Both the position numbers and the translations under genes were made by a program. The notes below the pieces were generated by a model that saw only the letters and a list, made by a program, of their open reading frames with translations, had not been told where the DNA came from and ran no database searches. 5,990 nt of DNA from Flavobacteriaceae bacterium (GTDB lineage Bacteria > Bacteroidota > Bacteroidia > Flavobacteriales > Flavobacteriaceae): assembly GCA_023262245.1 (NCBI GenBank), contig JALRDC010000110.1:1-5990 (forward strand), given 5' to 3'. Below are positions 1 through 4,825 of this stretch, piece after piece. Every line of letters starts with the position of its first letter. The stretch's first letter is position 1.

Positions 1-375
1 AGGAATATAAATTGAAGGCAAACTAATATCCTTACTGTCCGAAACAAGCGCTGTACCTAATTCTTCGTTACATTCTCTTAGTGCAGTGTGCAATAGGGAG
101 GCATCTGCGACTTCCTTTTTACCCCCAGGTAAGCTGATTTGCCCAGAATGAACCCCATCATATTCAGCCCTTTTGATTAGGGATAAATGCATTCTCCCCG
201 ATTTTGGATAACAAAAAAGTACTACTGCAGCAGGTCGAGCATCTGACGGGGCTTTAGGACGTTGAGCAAGAAAGGTTTTTCGGTGCGCAGGAGCCATGTG
301 ATCATAACGTGATTTTCCTGATCGTTCGAAATCTTTTACATTTGAAAAACAATCTGAAAACTTCTGATAATCCAT
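1..375 (-). CDS. CoA pyrophosphatase-type NUDIX hydrolase (partial, C-terminus off window)
   Basis: Reading the minus strand from the ATG at 375 gives 125 uninterrupted codons to the window edge. The protein has HSGQISLPGGKKE at residues 76-88 and ALRECNEELG at 98-107. This is a NUDIX box in the variant spacing (GGKxExxD, then LRExxEE) typical of the CoA-hydrolysing NudL/YeaB group, with the HxGQ motif just before it. E101, E104 and E105 are the expected metal ligands. The N-terminal stretch with H26-M27-A28-P29 resembles the N-terminus of flavobacterial family members, which supports the start at 375 over the internal Met27. Family knowledge: these soluble Mg/Mn enzymes cleave CoA or acyl-CoA to phosphopantetheine and 3',5'-ADP. 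The family is about 200-215 residues, so roughly 80-90 residues are missing. The sequence ends with SIYIP, a conserved segment following the NUDIX helix. Substrate is inferred from family, not shown. Confidence 0.9.
   Translation of the reverse strand, partial: MDYQKFSDCFSNVKDFERSGKSRYDHMAPAHRKTFLAQRPKAPSDARPAAVVLFCYPKSGRMHLSLIKRAEYDGVHSGQISLPGGKKEVADASLLHTALRECNEELGTALVSDSKDISLPSIYIP
315..344 (+). promoter_or_regulatory. Candidate promoter of the cyclophilin gene, inside the NUDIX CDS
   Basis: TACATTTG at 337-344 matches the Bacteroidota -7 consensus TAnnTTTG exactly. The -33 position at the standard 19-nt spacing (315-317) reads TTC, two of three bases of TTG. Initiation a few bases downstream would give a leader of about 20-25 nt before the ATG at 374. 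The site lies within the N-terminal coding region of the opposing NUDIX gene. Inferred from sequence only. Confidence 0.45.
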
Positions 376-1093
376 GTCAATCACAAAATTAATCATTCTG
401 TCTTTAGGGATATCCTTCTTATCGATCCAATGTGACGATTCAAAAAAGAAGACCGCTAAAACTCAAATAGATACCCCTAAATCCCTGCAGATAAAAAAAG
501 ACAGCATCCAAAAAAACCAAGTTGAAAAGGATGAAGCTCCTACCCTTTTGTTGGATGATCAAAACGCAATCCCATTCTTTTTTGACTACCAAAAAGAAAA
601 TTTGGAAGATCAGGTTCGAATCACTACCCGCTTTGGAACTATTGACATCCAATTGTATCAGAATACACCTTACCACAGGGCAAATTTTATTTATCTGACG
701 AAAAAGGGGTATTTTAACGGAAGTACCTTTCACCGAGTGGTCCCCGGATTCATTATACAAGGAGGAAATTCTGATCGGAGCGAAACCGCAGAAAAAAGAA
801 GAAAAATAGGAAAATACCTTTTACCACCCGATACCCGCAAAGGAAACAAACACCATCGTGGAGTTATTTCTATGCCGAGTAGCGAAATTGAAAATCCACA
901 TAAATTGGCCTCACCCTATGAGTTTTTTATCGTCCAGCAAAGCCCCGGCGCCTATCATCTCGACGGATCCTATACCGCATTTGGAAAAGTGATTAAGGGA
1001 ATGGACGTTGTGGATAAAATCAATCAACAAAAAGTCGACAATCGAGAAGCCCCGCTGACCAATATACACATGGAGGTTTCCATTATTCAATAA
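374..1093 (+). CDS. Cyclophilin-type peptidyl-prolyl cis-trans isomerase, probable lipoprotein
   Basis: A 239-residue protein. Residues 1-19 form a short hydrophobic signal ending LSIQC, with Cys20 the likely lipidated residue; Gln at -1 and Ser at -3 make this lipobox atypical. Residues 21-75 are a polar Lys/Gln/Asp-rich linker, suggesting a tether to the envelope. The cyclophilin domain spans about 80-239. It begins VRITTRFGTIDIQLY and carries FHRVVPGFIIQGG at 119-131, with R121, F126 and Q129 matching the catalytic Arg, Phe and Gln of CypA. HHRGVISM (160-167), EFFIVQ (183-188) and LDGSYTAFGKV (196-206) follow the family order. The tryptophan that confers strong cyclosporin binding in human CypA is replaced by His195, as in many bacterial forms. 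Role by family: proline isomerisation and folding of exported proteins. The start is fixed by an in-frame TAA at 368-370 and by the signal peptide. It is divergent from and overlaps the NUDIX start. Not FKBP-type, so not GldI. Confidence 0.93.
   Translation: MSITKLIILSLGISFLSIQCDDSKKKTAKTQIDTPKSLQIKKDSIQKNQVEKDEAPTLLLDDQNAIPFFFDYQKENLEDQVRITTRFGTIDIQLYQNTPYHRANFIYLTKKGYFNGSTFHRVVPGFIIQGGNSDRSETAEKRRKIGKYLLPPDTRKGNKHHRGVISMPSSEIENPHKLASPYEFFIVQQSPGAYHLDGSYTAFGKVIKGMDVVDKINQQKVDNREAPLTNIHMEVSIIQ
384..391 (-). promoter_or_regulatory. Candidate -7 element for the NUDIX gene, inside the cyclophilin CDS
   Basis: The minus strand reads TAATTTTG from 391 to 384, a full match to TAnnTTTG, 8 nt ahead of the NUDIX ATG at 375. 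No TTG is found at the matching -33 distance. It would give a very short leader. The motif is AT-rich and could be chance; its main support is that an upstream signal for this gene has to lie in this overlap region. Confidence 0.3.
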
Positions 1094-1109
1094 GTTTTTC
1101 CAATATGAA

Positions 1110-1136
1110 ATGGTCTTTTTACTTAAATTAGACCAT
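1110..1136. repeat. Inverted repeat after the cyclophilin gene
   Basis: ATGGTCT at 1110-1116 and AGACCAT at 1130-1136 are perfect 7-bp arms separated by 13 nt. The element begins 17 nt after the cyclophilin stop and ends 53 nt before the oxyR start. It may be a weak transcript-end hairpin, although no clean T-run follows it, or a dyad bound by a regulator upstream of oxyR. The sequence does not decide between these. Confidence 0.4.
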
Positions 1137-1155
1137 CTATTTTCTTGCTGTATAG
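1137..1155. promoter_or_regulatory. Possible LysR-type box upstream of oxyR
   Basis: CTAT at 1137-1140 and ATAG at 1152-1155 form a dyad with an 11-nt gap, fitting the general T-N11-A pattern of LysR-family binding sites. It lies 34-53 nt before the oxyR start, where an autoregulatory site would be expected. The arms are only 4 bp and AT-rich, and the full four-part OxyR site of E. coli is not present, so support is weak. No convincing TAnnTTTG promoter was found in this gap; TAGTTTTT at 1153-1160 is the nearest. Confidence 0.25.
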
Positions 1156-1189
1156 TTTTTTCTTATTAATTTTAAATAAAGAATAAGAA

Positions 1190-2116
1190 ATGACACTAAC
1201 TCAATTAAAATACACCCTAGCTGTAGCAGAAGAAGGAAACTTTACTCTAGCTGCTGAAAAGTGCTTTGTAACCCAACCCACTTTGAGTATGCAGGTGCAA
1301 AAATTAGAAGAAGAACTTGATGTAACCTTATTCAACAGAAAAGCAAAACCCGTAACACTTACGGCAGTTGGTGAAAAAATTATTGCGCAGGCTAAAGTCA
1401 TTTTGGAGGAAGCCAAGCGTATGAAGGATGTAGTGGCTATGGAGCGTGGGGTTGTTGAAGGTGCCTTTAGGATTGGTATTATCCCTACCGTAATGCCCAC
1501 CCTGCTTCCACTGTTCTTGAATACATTTATTAAAAAGTTTCCAAAAGTCACGCTCAAAATCGAAGAATTAAACACCGCTTCCATCATAGAAGAGTTAAGC
1601 ACCGGAAAACTTGATGCAGGTATAGCCGCTACCCCTTTAGATCATCCGCAGCTGATTGAAAAGCCTTTGTACTACGAACCCTTTGTGGGCTATATTCCCA
1701 AATCACACCCCCTATCCTCCCTAACCAAATTGGATGTTGAAGATTTAGAAAAAATGGACATACTGGTACTGGAAGACGGCCACTGTTTCAGAGAGCACGT
1801 CTTAAACCTCTGCCAAACTACGCGCAACTCAAAATCGTTTGACCTGAAAAGCGGGAGTTTTGAAACCTTGATTAAACTAGCCGATGAAGGAATGGGAATG
1901 ACACTACTCCCCTATTTACAAACCAGAAATTTATCTGATAGAAATAAAGACCACTTAAAGTATTTTGAAAGTCCAGAGCCCGCAAGAGAAATCAGCATGA
2001 TTTACAGTAAAAACCTACTTAAAATACCAATCATTGAAGCCCTTTCGGAAACCATTGAAGGCGTACTAAGAGGAGCGATTAAATTTGAAAATATTAAGGT
2101 TATTACCCCAAAATAA
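1190..2116 (+). CDS. oxyR: OxyR-type peroxide-sensing LysR family transcriptional regulator
   Basis: A 308-residue full-length LysR-type regulator. The N-terminal winged helix-turn-helix covers about residues 1-60 (FTLAAEKCFVTQPTLSMQVQ at 18-37), followed by a linker helix to about 87 and a periplasmic-binding-protein-like sensor domain from about 91. The decisive feature is LEDGHCFREHVLNLC at 194-208. Cys199 and Cys208 fall at the same positions as the two E. coli OxyR cysteines that form the peroxide-induced disulfide, in the conserved GHC context. Thr100, in GIIPT (96-100), matches the family peroxide-pocket region. Family role: cytoplasmic sensor of hydrogen peroxide that activates catalase, peroxiredoxin and Dps genes. 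None of these targets is visible in this window. Its last 14 nt overlap the 3' end of the converging small gene. Start at 1190 gives the canonical family N-terminus (MTLTQLKY). Confidence 0.95.
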   Translation: MTLTQLKYTLAVAEEGNFTLAAEKCFVTQPTLSMQVQKLEEELDVTLFNRKAKPVTLTAVGEKIIAQAKVILEEAKRMKDVVAMERGVVEGAFRIGIIPTVMPTLLPLFLNTFIKKFPKVTLKIEELNTASIIEELSTGKLDAGIAATPLDHPQLIEKPLYYEPFVGYIPKSHPLSSLTKLDVEDLEKMDILVLEDGHCFREHVLNLCQTTRNSKSFDLKSGSFETLIKLADEGMGMTLLPYLQTRNLSDRNKDHLKYFESPEPAREISMIYSKNLLKIPIIEALSETIEGVLRGAIKFENIKVITPK

Positions 2117-2312
2117 ACCCTTCCGGATCAGAGAAAACAATCAATTTTAGCGCATGATTGTTGGCGACATAGGACTTGACCCAATCCTTTAAAGCAAGTC
2201 GATCATGAGAACCTAAAAACCGATACGCCTTGAGCAGCTCTTTTTTAAATAACTCGGGATCGAAACTTACCTTTTTCAGTATCGCTCGGTAATACAAAAA
2301 ATCTTTAGACAT
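2103..2312 (-). CDS. Small conserved-looking hypothetical protein (69 aa)
   Basis: A 69-residue leftward gene starting at 2312 and ending with TAA at 2105-2103, inside the last codons of oxyR. The protein begins MSKDFLYYRAILKKVSFDPE and continues with an alternation of charged and hydrophobic residues that predicts two or three amphipathic helices (about 3-13, 19-34, 37-50). It has no signal peptide, membrane segment or cysteine. It resembles small flavobacterial proteins with a YK/R-xIL-KVSFDxxLFxKEL core, recalled from memory and not searched; no function is known to me. Reasons to believe it is real: it fills an otherwise empty gap between oxyR and the padR promoter, its composition is protein-like and unlike the frame shadows of neighbouring genes, and its start abuts a non-coding AT-rich region. 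Tail-to-tail overlap with oxyR leaves no room for ordinary terminators and makes the transcripts antisense at their ends. Confidence 0.72.
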   Translation of the reverse strand: MSKDFLYYRAILKKVSFDPELFKKELLKAYRFLGSHDRLALKDWVKSYVANNHALKLIVFSDPEGFILG

Positions 2313-2349
2313 AATTTAAATTCGATTACTACCTAACGAATCTAGGAAG

Positions 2350-2366
2350 ATTTTAAAGTTTAAAAT
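2350..2366. repeat. AT-only-arm palindrome in the divergent intergenic region
   Basis: A perfect 8-1-8 palindrome, ATTTTAAAGTTTAAAAT, lies in the 133-bp gap between the leftward small gene and the padR operon, 38 nt from the small gene's start. It could be an operator for either gene. Because the arms are composed only of A and T in an AT-rich gap, chance is a realistic explanation. Apart from this and the padR promoter/palindrome, nothing else was recognised in the gap. Confidence 0.3.
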
Positions 2367-2427
2367 GTTGCAAAAAAGTTAAAAAATAATTTAGTATTAT
2401 GTTATACATAGTTCTATCTTTTATTTA

Positions 2428-2435
2428 TATATTTG
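2428..2435 (+). promoter_or_regulatory. Promoter -7 element of the padR-pspC operon
   Basis: TATATTTG matches the Bacteroidota -7 consensus TAnnTTTG exactly. No TTG occurs at the expected -33 distance (2406-2408 is ACA), suggesting a promoter of low or regulated strength. Initiation about 5-8 nt further on would fall close to 2440-2443, leaving about a dozen nt before the ATG at 2455. That is one reason to prefer this start over the ATG at 2446. Confidence 0.6.
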
Positions 2436-2447
2436 CAATGCAAATAT
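2429..2447. promoter_or_regulatory. Palindromic operator candidate for PadR autoregulation
   Basis: ATATTTGC at 2429-2436 and GCAAATAT at 2440-2447 are perfect 8-bp arms around a 3-nt centre (AAT). The palindrome covers seven of the eight -7 element bases and the likely transcription start, so a bound dimer would block initiation. PadR repressors are dimeric winged-helix proteins that commonly repress their own operon from a palindrome at the promoter. Assignment to the adjacent PadR is inference from position and symmetry. Confidence 0.6.
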
Positions 2448-2454
2448 GCTAGTT

Positions 2455-2787
2455 ATGAAAATCGAAAATACGACTGCCCAAATGCGAAAAGGAATCTTGG
2501 AGTTTTGCATCCTCTCCTTGATCTCTGGGCGTGATTTGTATACTTCTGAAATTTTAGAGGCTTTAAAAAAAGGAAAAATGCTAGTGGTTGAAGGTACCGT
2601 TTATCCTCTTTTAACCCGATTAAAAAATGCTGATCTTTTGCAATACCGCTGGGAGGAATCTACCTCCGGGCCTCCACGAAAGTACTATTCGATCACCCCT
2701 GCGGGCAAGGTGTTTTTAAGTGAACTGCAACAAGCCTGGAGCGACCTAAACAAAGCTGTAAACGCAATTACCCAAAACAAAAAATAA
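2455..2787 (+). CDS. PadR family transcriptional regulator
   Basis: A 110-residue compact PadR-type winged-helix protein (subfamily 2 size, lacking a long C-terminal extension). It starts MKIENTTAQMRKGILEFCIL. YTSEIL at 29-34 lies in the helix-turn-helix, and EGTVYPLLTRLKNADLL at 46-62 is the family's hallmark recognition helix. The wing (about 63-80) carries GPPRKYYSIT, and a C-terminal dimerisation helix runs from about 85 to 105. An in-frame ATG at 2446 would add three residues (MLV), but that codon overlaps the palindrome and sits almost at the predicted transcription start, so 2455 is preferred. The gene ends 5 nt before the pspC start, so the two are almost certainly co-transcribed. Family role: ligand- or stress-responsive repressor. 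In Bacteroidota small PadR genes often precede PspC-domain genes. Its effector is unknown. Confidence 0.92.
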   Translation: MKIENTTAQMRKGILEFCILSLISGRDLYTSEILEALKKGKMLVVEGTVYPLLTRLKNADLLQYRWEESTSGPPRKYYSITPAGKVFLSELQQAWSDLNKAVNAITQNKK

Positions 2788-2792
2788 CCCTT

Positions 2793-4421
2793 ATGAATAA
2801 GACAGTAAACATCAATCTAGCCAACACCTTCTTTCATATAGATGAAAATGCCTACACCAAACTCAAGCTGTATTTAAAAAAACTTGAAGACGGTTTTAAA
2901 AACACGGTGGGTAAGGAAGAAATTTTGAAAGATATTGAAGCGCGAATCGCTGAACTTTTTCAAGAAGTAAAAACGAATCCAGATTATGTGGTTAGTGAAT
3001 CAGATGTAGCGCGCATAATCGATGTGCTTGGACAGCCAGAAGATTTTCTCTCAGAGGAGGAAGAAACCGAAGAAACAATTCGAAAAAAACTATTTCGCGA
3101 TCCCGATGATAAATACATTGGTGGAGTGGCCTCGGGCTTGGGGCATTACTTTACTATTGACACTGCTTGGATCCGCATTCTTTGGCTCCTCCTAGCAGTA
3201 TTTTCAGGAGGCACCTTTGTGTTGATTTATATTTTGTTTTGGATTTTAGTGCCTATGGCAAAAACTACAGCAGACAAACTGAGCATGAAAGGAAAGCCGA
3301 TCAACGTTTCCACTATTGAAAAAAAAATTAAAGAAGAGTTTGAAGACCTTTCCTCAAAAATTAAGGATCTCGATTATGAAAAAGCAGGAAACACATTAAA
3401 AAAAAAGTCAAGAAATTTTTTTCAGTTTTTAGAAGGAATCCTTAGCGCAATTCCCAAAATCATTTTCAAACTGCTCGGAATACTTTTTTTAATCGTATCC
3501 ACTTCAATTATCGTTTCTATTTTTGTTGCCAGTCTGGTCCTGCTCTTTTTTGGCATAGTGCTGTGGCCTTTTGAGCTTTTTGATGTGGGACCTGTTCCTA
3601 ACATTCTTTGGGGAATTTCAATGTTTTTAGTGGTTTTTATTCCGCTTTTGTTTTTATTTTCCTTTGGGATCCGTTTAGTTAGAGGACGTTCTTCCAGCTT
3701 CGGAAGGGTTGGGCGTTTGGTGCTAGTAGGGCTTTGGATCGCATCTGTACTTTCCCTTGTTGTGCTAGGAGCTGATACCATCAGAAGTCATCGCATTACC
3801 GCAACCAAAACGGATTTGCACAACCTTTCCCTAACCCATCAAGATACCCTTAGGGTGCATTTAATCAAAACAGGGGCAGACTCATCGGACTGGGAATTCA
3901 AGAAAAATAATCCCATTAACAAAATAGTTGACCACATTGCAGACAAACAAGATTTGGTCAGATTATCGGTTCGAAAAAGTACAGAAGCCAATTCAAGTCT
4001 TGAAATCAAAACTTCAGCAAAAGGTACCAGTCAAGAAAAAGCACAAAAGAAGGCGGAAAAACTCCATTATCCTTGGGAAGTAAAAAACAGCACGCTGCTT
4101 TTAAAACCGATTGTTTTGGAACAAAATATAAGTGGGTTTGAAACGTCCACCTTTGAACTTACTTTATATTTAAGTGCAGGTCAAGTTGTTTTTTTGAATG
4201 AAAACCTCAAAAACATCTTAGGCTACCCTGTAAAAAACGACCAAGATTACAGCAGTAAAAAAACAGCCGGTCATCTTTGGAAAATGGGAAGCAGTAGATT
4301 AGAATGTTTGGATTGTCCACTCCAAAAAACCGAAATGCAACTGCATTATCAGGACGCTGAAGGAGAGGAAAAACTACACCTAAAAGTAAACAAAAACGGG
4401 ATTGAACTGAAAAAAAAATAA
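2793..4421 (+). CDS. PspC domain-containing multi-pass membrane protein
   Basis: A 542-residue protein. Residues 1-97 form a soluble, acidic, helical domain (MNKTVNINLANTFFHIDE at 1-18; many Glu at 88-95). A PspC domain covers about 98-156, with LFRDPDDKYIGGVASGLGHY at 100-119 and the first membrane segment near 128-154. Residues 171-212 are charged and probably coiled coil. Hydrophobic stretches at about 220-263 (long enough for two passes), 270-294 and 306-328 follow. The C-terminal 210 residues are soluble and beta-rich by appearance, with LYLSAGQVVFLNENLKNIL at 458-476, a C505-x-x-C508 pair and a Lys-rich end. PspC domains are named for the phage shock envelope-stress response. Here no PspA/B or F is visible, and the partner is the upstream PadR, 5 nt away. 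Bacteroidota versions are routinely this long. Function is inferred as an envelope-stress or membrane-integrity protein; the biochemical activity is unknown. Confidence 0.9.
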   Translation: MNKTVNINLANTFFHIDENAYTKLKLYLKKLEDGFKNTVGKEEILKDIEARIAELFQEVKTNPDYVVSESDVARIIDVLGQPEDFLSEEEETEETIRKKLFRDPDDKYIGGVASGLGHYFTIDTAWIRILWLLLAVFSGGTFVLIYILFWILVPMAKTTADKLSMKGKPINVSTIEKKIKEEFEDLSSKIKDLDYEKAGNTLKKKSRNFFQFLEGILSAIPKIIFKLLGILFLIVSTSIIVSIFVASLVLLFFGIVLWPFELFDVGPVPNILWGISMFLVVFIPLLFLFSFGIRLVRGRSSSFGRVGRLVLVGLWIASVLSLVVLGADTIRSHRITATKTDLHNLSLTHQDTLRVHLIKTGADSSDWEFKKNNPINKIVDHIADKQDLVRLSVRKSTEANSSLEIKTSAKGTSQEKAQKKAEKLHYPWEVKNSTLLLKPIVLEQNISGFETSTFELTLYLSAGQVVFLNENLKNILGYPVKNDQDYSSKKTAGHLWKMGSSRLECLDCPLQKTEMQLHYQDAEGEEKLHLKVNKNGIELKKK

Positions 4422-4447
4422 AGTTTTAAAGAAAGCGTACTTCCTAT

Positions 4448-4477
4448 TTGCATTAACTTTTTTTAATGTTATATTTG
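4448..4477 (+). promoter_or_regulatory. Promoter of the tRNA-Pro pair
   Basis: TTG at 4448-4450, a spacer of exactly 19 nt, and TATATTTG at 4470-4477 reproduce the Bacteroidota housekeeping promoter (TTG-N19-TAnnTTTG). The predicted start falls a few nt before the first tRNA at 4489. The spacer contains a 6-bp dyad, CATTAA (4451-4456) and TTAATG (4463-4468). It lies 26 nt downstream of the pspC stop, so the tRNAs have their own transcript start. Confidence 0.8.
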
Positions 4478-4488
4478 CGCACACTTTT

Positions 4489-4563
4489 CGGGGTGTAGCG
4501 TAGCCCGGTCATCGCGCCTGCTTTGGGAGCAGGAGGTCGCAGGTTCGAATCCTGCCACCCCGA
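4489..4563 (+). tRNA. tRNA-Pro (anticodon TGG)
   Basis: A complete cloverleaf can be traced by hand. The acceptor arms CGGGGTG (4489-4495) and CACCCCG (4556-4562) pair fully, with discriminator A4563. The D arm GCG/CGC spans 4498-4515. The anticodon stem CCTGC/GCAGG encloses TTTGGGA, anticodon TGG at 4524-4526. The variable loop has 5 nt. The T arm GCAGG-TTCGAAT-CCTGC spans 4539-4555. C1-G72, A73, G35 and G36 are the known bacterial tRNA-Pro identity elements. The following bases (CAA) show that the CCA tail is not encoded and must be added by nucleotidyltransferase. It reads CCA and, by wobble, other CCN codons. First of a tandem pair. Confidence 0.96.
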
Positions 4564-4585
4564 CAAAGTTTTTAAATCCAGTATT

Positions 4586-4659
4586 CGGGATGTGGCGCAG
4601 CCTGGTAGCGCACACGCATGGGGTGCGTGGGGTCGCAGGTTCAAATCCTGTCATCCCGA
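4586..4659 (+). tRNA. tRNA-Pro (anticodon GGG)
   Basis: Acceptor arms CGGGATG (4586-4592) and CATCCCG (4652-4658) pair fully, with discriminator A4659. D arm GCGC/GCGC spans 4595-4611. Anticodon stem CACGC/GCGTG encloses ATGGGGT, anticodon GGG at 4620-4622. T arm spans 4635-4651 with one G-T pair. C1-G72 and A73 again mark proline identity. The A32-T38 pair in the anticodon loop is a known conserved feature of tRNA-Pro GGG, which supports the call. G37 follows the anticodon, the site methylated by TrmD in this isoacceptor. It reads CCC and CCU. No CCA is encoded. It lies 22 nt after the TGG isoacceptor with no separate promoter seen, so the two are probably one transcript. Confidence 0.95.
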
Positions 4660-4669
4660 CTAATTATCA

Positions 4670-4692
4670 GCGCAAATCTGCGCATTTTATTC
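4670..4692 (+). terminator. Candidate intrinsic terminator of the tRNA operon
   Basis: GCGCA at 4670-4674 and TGCGC at 4679-4683 form a 5-bp GC-rich stem with a 4-nt loop. ATTTTATT follows directly. It starts 11 nt after the second tRNA. The stem is short and the T-run interrupted, so termination may be partial. Confidence 0.5.
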
Positions 4693-4731
4693 CCTTTCTA
4701 TTCTGTTTTTCTAATTCTAATAAAGGCACAA

Positions 4732-4796
4732 TGCCAGCTTACTAAATCTACTTTTTTAATGTTTAGATACTGTAAATTTTTAGTAAGTTAGTGGCA
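4732..4796. repeat. Long interrupted inverted repeat upstream of the sugar dehydrogenase
   Basis: CTTACTAAA at 4738-4746 and TTTAGTAAG at 4779-4787 are perfect 9-bp arms. Outside them TGCCA (4732-4736) pairs with TGGCA (4792-4796), giving 14 paired bases with a 1-versus-4-nt internal loop and a 32-nt central region. It ends 29 nt before the ATG at 4826 and fills much of the 166-bp gap after the tRNAs. It may be a regulator-binding dyad, a 5' leader structure, or a remnant of a small mobile repeat. A -7-like TAAATTTT occurs at 4773-4780 within it, one base from consensus and without a -33 TTG. Confidence 0.5.
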
Positions 4797-4825
4797 CTTT
4801 AATTGAATTTTAAAAAAATAAATCA

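Noticed and set aside
440..760. Minus-strand open frame of 106 codons inside the cyclophilin gene
   Set aside because: Shadow of a clearly recognisable coding sequence; its peptide shows no domain.
1137..1155. Full E. coli-type OxyR site (ATAG-N7-CTAT repeats)
   Set aside because: Only one CTAT-N11-ATAG pair exists and the spacing and order do not match the four-part OxyR site, so it is listed only as a weak LysR-type box.
1201..1602. Minus-strand open frame of 133 codons inside oxyR
   Set aside because: Shadow of the OxyR DNA-binding and linker coding region; Ser/Thr-rich translation with no family features.
2320..2341. ATTCG-N12-CGAAT short inverted repeat
   Set aside because: Five-bp arms with a 12-nt gap are expected by chance at this length and it coincides with no promoter element.
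3422..3781. Minus-strand open frame of 119 codons inside pspC
   Set aside because: Shadow of the membrane-segment coding region; the Lys/Ser/Thr-rich peptide is what antisense of Phe/Leu/Ile codons gives.
4422..4447. Search for a terminator after pspC
   Set aside because: No GC-rich stem with a T-run is present between the stop and the tRNA promoter; read-through into the tRNAs cannot be excluded.
4453..4654. Two overlapping minus-strand reading frames encoding GFEPAT/DSNLRP-rich peptides
   Set aside because: They are antisense translations of the two tRNA-Pro genes; this is a well-known class of false protein annotation.
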